From positions 1-25,269 of the forward strand of contig JAKCWW010006374.1 in the NCBI GenBank assembly GCA_026260175.1: 25,269 bases of DNA, given 5' to 3'. Positions 9,991 to 18,440 of the stretch are shown piece after piece (the first letter of the stretch is position 1; each line of letters opens with the position of its first letter). This DNA is from Reticulitermes lucifugus (lineage: Eukaryota > Arthropoda > Insecta > Blattodea > Rhinotermitidae). The notes beneath the pieces are model-generated. The model did no database searches. It was not told where the DNA came from and saw only the letters and a program-made list of their open reading frames with translations. The translations under genes were made by a program, and so were the position numbers.

Positions 9991-10422
9991 AAGTTCAAGA
10001 AGAATCCTTTTCAGGCCTGTTTCCTTGTATGCGTGAACAAAAACAGCTGACAACATAGTTCAAAGTAGCATCGTCAGAGATTCCACGCAGTGAATACCCA
10101 TCCCCTTTTAGTATTCAGAATTCCTCCAGTGCAGTGAAAATTGGTGAACTTGTTTTATATTATTCTATTTGTGTTTGGGAAGTAGCCTATACATTGGAAA
10201 ATGATTATTAACATTTTGTTGAAATCACTGGTTTATACAATCTGCATGATTTAACCATCAGAAATATTAAGTACATCTAAACAGTTCATAAGAATCAATT
10301 CTAATCTCCATTACAAAGCAAATCCGATAAATTCTGTAGTAAAATCATCATTATTCACTGCAACAGTCATGCGAAACACAAAAGTGTAGGGTGGGGGCAA
10401 AATGCAGAGACAACTTTGAAGA

Positions 10423-10636
10423 CCTAAACGTAGATGGGAGAATAATCTTAAAAAGGATCTTAAAGAAATAGTATGGGAGAACATAGAATGGATTAATTTG
10501 GCCCAGGACCAGAATATTTGCGGACTGTTGTAAAAACAGTAATGAGTCTTCAGTTTCCATAAAATTCGGGGAATTTCTTGAATAGATGATTAGCTTCTCG
10601 AGAAGGAGTTCCGTTCGTGGATTTGGTTATTTATAG
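10423..10636 (+). pseudogene. C-terminal remnant of non-LTR retrotransposon ORF2
   Basis: Frame 1 from 10423 reads PKRRWENNLKKDLKEI and then NIEWINLAQDQ, the tail end of the ORF2 family whose proteins finish with 'GRPRRRW-ED-N-KMDL' and 'WIDLAQDRD-W'. After a frameshift near 10517, frame 0 continues RTVVKTVMSLQFP to TAA 10560, and further family-like residues (SFSRRSS) run to TAG 10634-10636. This segment lies beyond the reverse transcriptase domain and normally ends the protein. The same family supplies the pieces at 12215-12360 and 12461-13835. The family link rests on remembered motifs. Confidence 0.8.
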
Positions 10637-10968
10637 ATATTTGGGCAAATTTCTTATTTGAAGCAGTGGAACTGGCATTGTGAGCCTCTGAACCAGCAGC
10701 TGCTAGTTGCAGGTGGTGTAGAGCCCACTGTTGTTCTTCCCTATTTCCGTTATTTATCTTCCCTGCGAATACGTTACGTAGTTTCATGGTTCCCGCTACA
10801 GTGTTTCATAGGCCGATATGATGGATGTTTTTACAAGAGAGCTTATATTAGAAGCGCGCCTATTAAGACACCGCCAGCGGGTTCAGACTCACGGGCGATT
10901 TTGAGCTTAAGTAACCTCTTTGTAAAAGCGTGTACTGTGAAGCGTACGCCCATTTGATGTCCGGCAGT
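10637..10968. other. Unassigned, relatively GC-rich
   Basis: Open on both strands for about 65-99 codons (10658-10957 + and 10590-10787 -), but neither peptide is recognisable. GGGTTCAGACTC near 10879 vaguely resembles a B box. It sits between two retrotransposon tails and is probably repeat-derived. Confidence 0.4.
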
Positions 10969-11152
10969 ATGTCGGGAAGAAGAGGAAGAAGGCGTAAGCA
11001 GTTAACTGGATGACCTTAAAGAAAAGAGAAAATGCTGGAAATTGAAAGAGGAAGCACTAGATCGCACCCTGTGCAGAACTCGCTTTGGAAGAGGCTACGG
11101 ACTTGTCGTAAGACAGACTATGAATGAATATATCACGTCTGCCACTGCGTAA
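10969..11152 (+). pseudogene. C-terminal remnant of a second non-LTR family
   Basis: After an RRGRRRKQL stretch in frame 1, a 1-bp gain near 11005 shifts to frame 2, which reads DDLKEKRKCWKLKEEALDR and ends with FGRGYGLVVRQT before TAA 11150-11152. This basic tail (KEEALDRT, then RFGRGYGPVVRQT) is one I associate with the end of insect retrotransposon ORFs. It differs from the tail at 10423-10636, so it is a separate element, 5'-truncated to its last 60 codons. Family name unknown to me. Confidence 0.7.
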
Positions 11153-12210
11153 ACTCTTTCTTTAGCAGCTAATAGGCGGTTAGGTCTTCAAGAAATATTC
11201 AGGCCTTCATGGATTCCAAACGTTCATTTCCGTTTTTACAGAAGTACTCATCAGACTCTGTCCTGAGCTAGATGTGAATACAGTACACATCATTAAATTA
11301 TTTTTAAGGATAAGCTTCAGTATTATTTTCTCAGATATTCGTAGGTATTCATTATGTCGTGTGTGTGTGTTATAAGATACATGTATATAATTGCTGAAAC
11401 ATCTTGGGTATGTTGCAATGACTGCAGATTCTCATTAACACTTTAGAGGTGGAGATGACTTTTCTTTCACACTTGTTCTCAAATACCAAATACACCTAAA
11501 TCAGGAAGACCATTGTTTTAAAGGAGAAATCTAGTGCTTAGCAAGGAGATTGTTAGTACCAGTTATAAAAATTCAATAGTTGCAGTTACACTGGAATAGT
11601 AATTATATTCCACTAACTTATAAAGACAACAAAGAAAAAGGAACAGACCTGCGTTGTTATTAATCCTTACACAAAGCTGGTTTACTTTTAAGGTGACTAG
11701 CAATTAGAGTCTGGAAACGTCAACAGCAAAACTTCTAAAAGCTACACATTATTCTTTGTAGATTCATTGTGGCTTTCTGTGAAAAGCTTGAGCAAGCATT
11801 GCACAATACAATCTTCAAGACAGTTGCTCAACTGTTCTTGTGAAGCTCATTACTGTGCTTGCTTGTTTATCTTCTTGTTGGTTGTTTACTTCTACGCTAC
11901 GTCTCACAGTATGAATTGGTTTAACTTTAATTACAGGAATGTAAATTTCTGCTTAATTCTAAAACTCAGACTCCAAATAGGAATCAACATATAAAGTTGT
12001 TATTAGGAGGCTTAAGAATAAAATTGTGATGCGAATATTTTAAGCTAAGAAAATATAAATGCATACAAAGTGAGGATTAATAAAATTACACAGTGAGAAG
12101 TCTCATACTTTAATTTCTTCATTAAATATTAATAGATTGATCAAATGAAGATGGATATAATGGGAGGTACAATTCGATTTATTGGAAGGGAAGAGAAATT
12201 CTTATATATT
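11153..12210. other. No recognisable gene
   Basis: AT-rich DNA with a short GT run near 11360. One frame (11767-11994 +, 75 codons) is Cys- and hydrophobic-rich but resembles no known family and has no supporting signals. A CTGATGAGTAC word on the minus strand at about 11248 was considered and rejected as a ribozyme core. Confidence 0.5.
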
Positions 12211-12214
12211 TAGA

Positions 12215-12360
12215 AATTTAATCTGAATGGAAGATACTTTTGGGAGGCCTTGGCGTAAATGGAAAAATATAATTAAAATAAGTGTTAAAGAAACAAGGCA
12301 ACAGACTGTGAGCCAGATTTGTCTGTTTCAGGATAGGGTCCAGTTGCATATTCATATAAA
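12215..12360 (+). pseudogene. Heavily decayed ORF2 tail, same family as 10423-10636
   Basis: Frame 2 from 12242 reads GRPWRKWKNIIKISVKE and, 17 codons later, ICLFQDRVQ. These line up with the GRPRRRW-x-NI and WIDLAQDR signatures at the same spacing as in the family. The preceding bases (CTGAATGGAAGATACTTTTGG) fit the usual 'PEGKRPLG' coding stretch with a frameshift. It ends about 100 bp before a second, longer copy begins, so the two are separate insertions in the same orientation. Confidence 0.6.
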
Positions 12361-12460
12361 CAATATACTGAAACTTCAAATTTCATAGTAGACGGGACCT
12401 TACGAATAAGGTGATTGGGTTGCATTCGGTTACGTTGAATTAAGCGAATTCCATGAATTT

Positions 12461-13835
12461 CAGATTACCTGTGGGTTTTGCGAGGAGGATTCTCCTGTAT
12501 AGAACGACAAGTTATAATTTGAAAGTGAGGAATGTGGCAGTACCTCAAATATTTTTAGATTTCAAGACTGGTTATTATACAGTTAGGAAGGACTTTTGTG
12601 TAACATTCTTATTGAACCAGGTGTACTCATGAAACTAGTCTGGTTAATAAAAATGTGCTTAAATGAAACAAAGACAGAGCAGGCAAGTATTTGTCAGATA
12701 CATTTCCTACTCAGAATGGGCTGAAATAAGGAGATGCTTTATGGCCATTTCTTTTCAACTTAGCTGCAGAATATGCCATCAGCAAGGCCCACGCAAATCA
12801 GAAGGAACTAAAATTGAATGGAAAACATCAGCTTCTGGTAGTGGCGTAGATAAAGCCTACGCAGATCCCGTAGCGCCGGGATGCCCGAACGTATATAATG
12901 CCAGAATTTGTTGTGAGCTCTTTACGACTTGTTTCCGGTCTGAGAGAATGCAGTGTTTTAGATCCCTCTTCTGAAATCTGGGAATAACATCGCTAATAAT
13001 TACATAGGGGTCTGATTATCATGTCGCTAGTGGTGGGGGTGACCGGTTTTTTATGCTACTGGCTTTTGGTCTGTGCCGATGGTACTAATTTATTGGGCGA
13101 AAGATAATTACAATAAAGAGAACACAGAAGCTTTTTTTAATCGATAGTAAGAAAATTTGTCTGAGAAAACCAAGTGTGTGCCCATGACTCTTGAACAGGA
13201 TGCAAGACCATATCAAAGCATAGAGTTAGTTAATAAATTTTTTGTATATATAGCCATTTTCAAATATTTGGAACCGAAAATAACAAATCAAAATTGCATA
13301 TATGAAGAGATTAAGAGCGGTTTGAATTCATGCAATGCTTGTTTAATTCTATCCGTAACGTTTGTGTTCCCGTTTGTTAAAGATATAAAGATTAAAATAC
13401 AATTACAGTTTGCTTGTTGTTTTACATGCAAGTGAAAATTGGTCTCTCACATTAACGGAAGAACATGCCCTGAAAGAGTTTTAGAATGGGATGCTGAGGA
13501 AGATATTTGAACTCGAGAAAGAGGTAGTGACAGATAGTTTGAGAAAGACGTGTAACGTCAAAAGTCATAAGTAAAGTATAGGCTGGACCAAATATTATTA
13601 GGATTATTAACTAAAGGAAAATGAAATGGGCGTGTCACGTGAAACTTAGGGGGAGAAGAGACAAACAGTCAGGGTTTTGGTGAGGAAAACTGGAATAAAG
13701 GATCCACTTAAAATACTTAGCTGGGAGGATAACTTTATATATATGTATGGTAAATTATAATGGCGTTTAAAGAAATGATGGGAGGGCGTGGGCTGGATTC
13801 ATTTGGTTGAAAATAAGCAAAAGTGTTGCTAACAG
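12461..13835 (+). pseudogene. Decayed non-LTR retrotransposon reverse transcriptase, split by a MITE
   Basis: RT motifs follow in order across shifting frames: CGF (12470), DFKTGYYTVRK (12558), NILIEPGVLMKLVWLIKM (12602), KYLSDTFPTQNGLK then TAA then GDALWPFLFNLAAEYAI (12688-12780), KLNGKHQLLV (to 12838), then after a 223-bp insertion CADGTNLLGE (the YADD box decayed to CADG), EKTKCVPM (13160), FKYLEPKITNQN, WSLTLTEEHALKEF (13440), LRKIF, and near the end GWIHLVEN (about 13790). This is the palm and thumb of an RVT_1 ORF2 plus its C-terminal tail, lacking the 5' endonuclease. At least five frameshifts and several stops make it non-functional. The family is the one I recall as abundant in cockroach genomes; the clade is uncertain. 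Confidence 0.85.
12839..13061. mobile_element. Nested hAT-like MITE, 223 bp
   Basis: The ends TAGTGGCGTAG (12839) and, reversed, CAGTAGCATAA (13061) match at 7 of 11 positions, and all four differences are transitions. The flanks GCTTCTGG (12831-12838) and GCTTTTGG (13062-13069) are an 8-bp target duplication with one difference. Removing the element and one flank restores an uninterrupted RT frame (L-L-V-C-A-D-G-T-N-L-L-G-E). The 8-bp duplication and the CAGTGGCGTA-like ends point to hAT. It carries no coding sequence and is slightly GC-rich. Confidence 0.82.
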
Positions 13836-13905
13836 GGCACTGAAGAGTTCTATACGAAAAACTCGCTTTCTCATTTCGCAAATTTTGTTTTTATTAACAT
13901 ACAGC

Positions 13906-13951
13906 AACTTGCTACATGTTTCGATAACCGCCATTCATCTTCAGGCCAGTT
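13906..13951 (-). ncRNA. Hammerhead-ribozyme-like motif with stem I
   Basis: On the minus strand: AACTGGC (stem I), CTGAAGA (13944-13938, intact C3-A9), a 15-base hairpin region, GAAAC (13922-13918), AT, GTA (13915-13913), then GCAAGTT (13912-13906). The two stem I strands pair at 6 of 7 positions, and AC/GT gives the two-bp stem III. Stem II is weak here and pairs better if GA of the core joins it. It lies 125 bp upstream of a Penelope-like coding fragment, in the opposite orientation. Hammerhead motifs in Penelope-like terminal repeats are established knowledge; assigning this copy to that group is inference. Confidence 0.55.
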
Positions 13952-14076
13952 CAATTATCAAACCTGAAAAGCACACAAACATGCAGTGCCACAATACCTT
14001 TTGATTACACTTTCTTACCTTGTATGGAGATATTATGAAATTAAATATTTAATACTGATCTGGAGTTTAAAATGAG

Positions 14077-14902
14077 TGTCAAGATTTTGTCTTCGAAAAT
14101 AGGATCACCAACGCCATAGACATTATAAGGATTTGTTCTGCTTGAGCACATTAACTTTCACACTTGAACGAGAATATAATAGGCAAATAAACTTCTTAGA
14201 CATTAGGATAGCAGCCAAACATGCGTCATTGCAATACTGTACAATCAGGAAACCAGCAACCACCGACAATATAATAACTAAAATCTCGTCATCCCCCTAA
14301 AAAAAAAGTAGCCTCTCATTCCTTACGTGATGAATAGAATACAAAACTATCCATTGTCTGATACAGAAAAGCGAAATGCTTATTACTCAAAATGTCCTCA
14401 ACACTAATGAATGTCATAACTATAATATGTATATCATGCAGATAGTAAAAGTAATTGTAATGGGAAAAAATGGGCCACTTTTCTTATGTTGGAAAGCAGA
14501 ATAAATTCCTTAACATTTTCCAGAAATACAAGAATAGGAACCAATAACACAACTGGAAAATTTCTGGAAATCAAAAAGTTACAGGATATACTTTTAAGTG
14601 TATCATTTAAGCTGTCAGTAATTTTCTAAACAATACGTAAGTCAAAATGGAAGAGCATTCACAGCTAGGATCGGAGAAGATATAAAAGCCACTAAGAACA
14701 ATAAAACAAATTCTAATTTTGCCCAACATATTGGCAACGAACCACAATTTGAAAGTACAGAGAACACCTTGGATATACTTCACGTCACCAGTAAGGGAAA
14801 ATACAGGAAAACAATTTCACATTCATGGCATCAGTAAAACTTGTCAACTACTGAACGAGACACACACACGCACGCACACACGCGATCACAAAGACCGACA
14901 TT
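14077..14902 (+). pseudogene. Penelope-like element fragment: RT end plus GIY-YIG endonuclease
   Basis: The fragment starts inside the reverse transcriptase, just around the decayed catalytic box (DFVFENRITNAIDII, 14083). It continues FTLEREYNRQINFLDIRI then TIRKPATTDNIITKISS (14157-14290), MNRIQNYPLSDTEKRN (14330), KWATF (14468), SYVGKQNKFLNIF, NTRIGTNNTTGKFLE, then the endonuclease: a VY-like start near 14598, KQYVSQNGRAFTARI (14628; YVG changed to YVS), NSNFAQHI, TLDILHVTSKGKY and KQFHIHGISKTCQLLNETHT (to about 14862). These are RT motifs and the GIY-YIG domain in the order typical of Penelope-like retroelements. Frames change at least six times and stops are present. It is 5'-truncated; the 3' end runs into a CA microsatellite. 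Confidence 0.85.
14860..14884. repeat. (CA)n microsatellite
   Basis: A CA dinucleotide run with CG interruptions, within the C-terminal coding end of the Penelope-like fragment (it encodes the T-H-T-R-T-H tail). Confidence 0.9.
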
Positions 14903-15540
14903 TTTGACAATCTAATCCAGTATAAAGAAGCGGAGTGCACCATTGACTAGCCTGTATCTAGCTCTCAGTGTACGTGAAACATACAATGGGAATGAAGTCA
15001 CACACTTCGCACACCACACGTGATATCGCAACGGAAAATTCTAAGTAGACCGCATCCCTGAAATTTGCAATGTATGAAATAAAGTATATAAAATAGACAT
15101 AAAACAGTGAAACTGTACATATAGAGTTGAAAACAATGTCAGCACATAAACGACAGGATAAAACATTTTAACCGAAAGAGGGGAGGAAATATAAAACAGA
15201 CGAAATGCCCTGTAAATAAACTAATATCTTAACATATGATAATTAGCAACAAAAATAAATATCACTAATAGGTCATATGCTGGATTTCAGGTCGCGTTAT
15301 ATATAATAAAAATGTATAAAAACCACTAAGTACATATTTCAGTACCAATTCAAGCTTATAATTACAAATCATTTAACATCACACCGTTGTAAGCTGTTAG
15401 TAAAATAAATGATATCTAGACACATTTTAAACTTTCAGCCTTAAATAATTTTGAAATATTTAACGCTATAATATCCTGTATACCTGTTACAAACTTGTGA
15501 TCCCAACGTAGTGCGGACCGGCGTGTTTGTGTACTTCTTA
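14903..15540. other. Probable 3' untranslated part of the Penelope-like copy
   Basis: No coding potential or known repeat is visible in these 640 bp of AT-rich DNA. It lies between the end of the Penelope-like coding fragment and a hammerhead-like motif in the same orientation. By position it may be the element's 3' untranslated and terminal-repeat region, but no boundary or second repeat copy confirms this. Confidence 0.35.
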
Positions 15541-15545
15541 TTTTG

Positions 15546-15600
15546 GTAAACGTGTTTGTCTGAAGATGAAAAAGTCGAAACGTGTACCGTGTTGTTATAT
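15546..15600 (+). ncRNA. Hammerhead-ribozyme-like motif downstream of PLE fragment
   Basis: CTGAAGA (15560-15566) is intact, followed by T, a weak stem (GA...GTC), GAAAC (15577-15581), GT and GTA (15584-15586). Stem II is nearly gone and I could not pair stem I convincingly, so this copy is probably dead. Its orientation matches the Penelope-like coding fragment 650 bp upstream, the position expected for the 3' terminal repeat of that element. Confidence 0.45.
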
Positions 15601-15609
15601 CTTAATACA

Positions 15610-16735
15610 AATGTTGTTTTACTTACTGAAAGAGTGATTACATTTACTTTGTAGTCCAATGCTAGTTACAGAAGTACAAGGGAATATCAGCCATGAAGAA
15701 GGAAATAAACCGTCTTATTTCGTAAGATGCGGGAATTCCATGTCTAGCTAAGAAACAACCAACTTCTGAAGAATAACATGTGTTCTTACTTCGATATGCG
15801 TATCGGTTTTGAGAAAAATGATCTATGCTTTTGAAACCTTAAGGAAAAAAATATAAAAGAAGGTAAAAAAACAAAAATATTCTAAAGGCTCAAAACAAAA
15901 AGCTTTTGCTTTGCTATGCATTCAAGAAGAGAAGCAACACAAAGAATATTACATAATGAAGTTGTCCTTTTCTCCCGTGTCTCTGCTGCCAGTCAGATAT
16001 GATTGTAGAAACAACGTACATCATACGTATAAACATATTACAGTACCTCTCTGATATATGCTGCTTTATTCTGTCTCTTCCTTGTTTCTTATACACCATC
16101 TTCACTTTTCGTGTAGAAAAGGGGTTTCTCTAGGAAATGATTTTTCCCATTTGTTTCCTTAGTTTTGTTCCTTACATATTCTATCATGTGGTATCCTGTT
16201 TTTTTATAAAGAATATTTACTTCTCTTTGTTACATATGGATACAGCTATACTTCATTTATGAGTTCTTTTTTAAAGTATAAAAGGAACAGAGGCAGATAC
16301 AGCTGCGTCTGAACACCGGAGAACACAGCGTCCAAGCTGTGTCATAAAAACGGAGACACAAAGAACGTTCATGCAACTGTAAACTTCGTGGCAAAGCTGG
16401 ATGTTGATTTGCTAAAAAGAATCCTCTGGCGTCGTGCAAGCTGCGTCTGTTCTTTCCTAGCTCTACTTCCCAGAATATCTTCTAAACATGTCTTATGAAA
16501 CTATCACGTCTTTGTGATTACTGTCACTGCAACCCAGATTGTGCCTAGTCGAAGCCCTTATTTGTAAGAGATAATGTGATGCGAGTTAACAAGGGCCTGG
16601 ATGAAGGCCAGCACCATTCAGTCAGAGAAACAGAGTACAAACAAAAATCAATAGGTGAGTCTCCCGAAGTTATGAAAATAAACGGGAAGTCATTGCAAGG
16701 TTAAATGTATCTCATTTAGTGCTCTAAAATATAAC
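15610..16735. other. No recognisable gene
   Basis: AT-rich DNA without coding motifs. The 11-mer AGCTGCGTCTG occurs at 16301-16311 and 16439-16449, flanking 127 bp that lack inverted ends. It could be a target duplication of a small insert, or chance. Confidence 0.45.
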
Positions 16736-16741
16736 GACTTT

Positions 16742-16915
16742 TCAATGCAATTCCGAGCAATTGACGCATTTGTCACATGTTGGCACTAATTTAAAAATTC
16801 TATTGTGGCAGTATTTGGGCTATTTTTCGCAACCATTCACGATCAGTCATTTCTTGTTCCTCATTGCTGTTGAATCGGCGATCTCCGAAGCGACTTCTCG
16901 GTTTTCCAAAATCTT
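16742..16915 (-). pseudogene. C-terminal remnant of a mariner-like transposase
   Basis: On the minus strand one frame reads FGDRRFNSNEEQEMTDREWL (from about 16889), then after a stop and frameshift IFKLVPTCDKCVN and a TGA at 16744-16742. This matches the end of mariner-type transposases as I remember it: RRF followed by D/N-EE, a REWL block, a GI-x-KLV-RWDKC block and a few final residues. The usual Trp before DKC is Cys here and the terminal GDYVE-like residues are changed. Only the last 55 codons or so remain, with no DDD catalytic region and no terminal repeat seen. Confidence 0.65.
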
Positions 16916-16935
16916 AACTTGCTTCATACCTTTGT

Positions 16936-16989
16936 GATGACGATGATGATTATGATGATAATGATTATAATTATGATAATAATAATATT
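16936..16989. repeat. (GAT/TAA)n trinucleotide-like microsatellite
   Basis: A run of GATGAT, TATGAT and AATAAT units, imperfect, directly beside the mariner remnant. Confidence 0.85.
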
Positions 16990-17591
16990 AGAGAAAAAGA
17001 AACCGTCGATTACAACTAAGGATATTTATGTATGCGGGAAATTTACTTACAATATATTTCGGCTGAAATGGGCCATCGTGAGGTAATACATATATCAAAT
17101 TATAGTAAGAAGAATTGCTGCACTGTAAGTTGTTTGAATTTAAATAAGATCTCACTTTTACAATTAACCATTTTATATTGAAGGGCAATTAGGGTGTATA
17201 TAGGTGTCGGTTATATTGTAGACTTTGTGGAAAGCAGAAAAGAGAATTTTTCCCTGAACAATCTGTTGGTTTTGAACCGCTGTAATCGAGGTAATTGCTG
17301 ATAGATGAAGAGTGTATTGGAGGAGGCTTAGGTTCTATATAGGCCTATCCTTGAAAGGAGCTAAGTTGAGGGTTCTTTGTTGCAAGCAGATTTTAGATAA
17401 GAGGTGTGGTATTTAGGTGAAATGCTGATTGGATGACGACTCTGGAAAAGATAAAATTAAAGTGGGGAAAAATATATCATGTGTTGGTATATAAAGGAAT
17501 GATTGAAACATAAAAACAAAATTTGTGGAAAAACTTGCAGGAAACTGGGTTTATATATCACAGTTCATGAAATAAATAACCTGAAATAAAT
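16990..17591. other. No recognisable gene
   Basis: AT-rich DNA, with a TATAGGCCTATCC palindrome-like word near 17336. No coding similarity or repeat boundary seen. Confidence 0.5.
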
Positions 17592-17642
17592 TGGATGACT
17601 TTAATTATAAAAACAGTATAGCAGATATGGAATGTTTTTAAT
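17592..17642 (+). repeat. Left copy of 51-bp direct repeat
   Basis: Identical to 18181-18231 at 50 of 51 positions; the similarity stops abruptly on both sides. Confidence 0.95.
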
Positions 17643-18065
17643 TTTTAATTTTTCGACATGCCATGTTCAACACAGTTCAACACAGTTCACCTTCACCGGA
17701 TACATTTCAAACCTCAACCCCACACCATAACCGTACCAGAACCACTTCTCCTTAATTTATATCACACATCGTCAAGAAGACTACACAATACGACGTGAAA
17801 GACGAAATGCTAAGAATTCACACAACACGCATTATCCATCACCGCTCTACATCAAGTTCCACCACAAATTACATAGTGCAGTATGTGATCTTGTGAAACT
17901 TCTAGAGGTGCGATACATATCCTTATATGAAGATTTTATCATTTTATCATTTTAACTATATTTTATGACCCATGATTTTGACTTACAAACGTTTTATGAT
18001 CATAAACAGTGCAAAACTTCACGAGTGTCTTTAGCAGATCTACCCAGCATTTGAAAAGTACTATT

Positions 18066-18118
18066 GAATACCCCTGATGATGGCTCATAGAGAGCCGAAA
18101 TGTGTGTAGGGTTTGATT
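18066..18118 (+). ncRNA. Best-preserved hammerhead-ribozyme-like motif
   Basis: The core is CTGATGA (18074-18080), the classic hammerhead heptamer, then one T, a perfect five-bp stem II GGCTC/GAGCC (18082-18086 and 18092-18096) with loop ATAGA, GAAA (18097-18100), TGTGT, GTA (18106-18108) and then GGGT, which pairs with ACCC just upstream of the core to start stem I. All invariant core bases of a type I hammerhead are present. Stem III is only A-U plus U-G, and there is one extra base between A9 and stem II, so activity as a monomer is doubtful. It sits near the right end of the insert bounded by the 51-bp repeats. Confidence 0.65.
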
Positions 18119-18180
18119 ATGATAAGGGGCTGATTTGCATCTTATTAGTGATTTGTGCATTTTGTTGGTGAACGTCTAGA

Positions 18181-18231
18181 TGGATGACTTTAATTATAAA
18201 AACAGTATAGCAGATATGGAATATTTTTAAT
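18181..18231 (+). repeat. Right copy of 51-bp direct repeat
   Basis: Pairs with 17592-17642. The near identity, in a window where most repeats are 15-25 per cent diverged, marks it as relatively recent. Confidence 0.95.
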
Positions 18232-18382
18232 ATTAAAGTAAGGAACGTCTCAATTGTTTTTACGTTTAAGGTTTTCATTTGACTCACTCTTGTATTTGAG
18301 TTTGTATATGTTTGTGTGGACTGAGGTTAACACAGCATTACTACTAAAGATTAGTCTTCTGGGACATGACACCGTGTTGACT

Positions 18383-18440
18383 GGTGATTTGTTACCGAAG
18401 TTTCGGAGGAGCATGCTCCCTCCATCTTCAGGATATTCCA
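18383..18440 (-). ncRNA. Hammerhead-ribozyme-like motif
   Basis: On the minus strand: CTGAAGA (18431-18425), T, a nine-bp stem II with one bulge (18423-18405, GGAG-G-GAGCA/TGCTC-CTCC), GAAAC (18404-18400), the loop TTCG, and GGTA ending at 18393. AC and GT around TTCG form a neat two-bp stem III capped by a UUCG loop. Stem I does not pair well. Its 3' end faces that of the motif at 18066-18118. Confidence 0.55.

Larger units (their letters stand above)
17592..18231 (+). mobile_element. Hammerhead-bearing insert with 51-bp direct repeats
   Basis: The 51 bases at 17592-17642 recur at 18181-18231 with one difference (G/A). Between them lie 538 bp (17643-18180) unlike the flanks: a less AT-rich first part with CACAGTTCAA tandem words (about 17673-17692), an AT-rich middle and a hammerhead-like motif 65-110 bp from the right end. 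The arrangement suggests an insertion with a long target duplication, as variable-length duplications are known for Penelope-like retroelements, or a small non-autonomous hammerhead retroelement. I see no protein-coding similarity. The alternative is a segmental duplication of the 51-mer unrelated to the ribozyme motif. Confidence 0.55.

Noticed and set aside
10590..10957. Opposed ORFs as an exon of a host gene
   Set aside because: Unrecognised peptides on both strands, flanked by retrotransposon tails, with no splice sites that define an exon.
11240..11262. CTGATGAGTAC followed by ACGGAAAT on the minus strand as another hammerhead
   Set aside because: No stem II pairing between the heptamer and the GAAA-like box, and no GTA at the right distance.
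13965..14005. CTGAAAAGCAC...GTGCCACAAT on the + strand as a decayed hammerhead partner of the 13906-13951 copy
   Set aside because: A GCAC/GTGC stem exists, but both core boxes are altered, so the resemblance is too weak to list.
14860..14884. CA-rich stretch as a CRISPR-like or regulatory array
   Set aside because: It is a simple dinucleotide microsatellite; no CRISPR-type repeats and spacers occur anywhere in this window.
16301..16449. AGCTGCGTCTG direct repeats as a target duplication of a 127-bp insert
   Set aside because: The enclosed segment has no inverted ends, tail or known similarity, and an 11-mer repeat is possible by chance in repetitive DNA.
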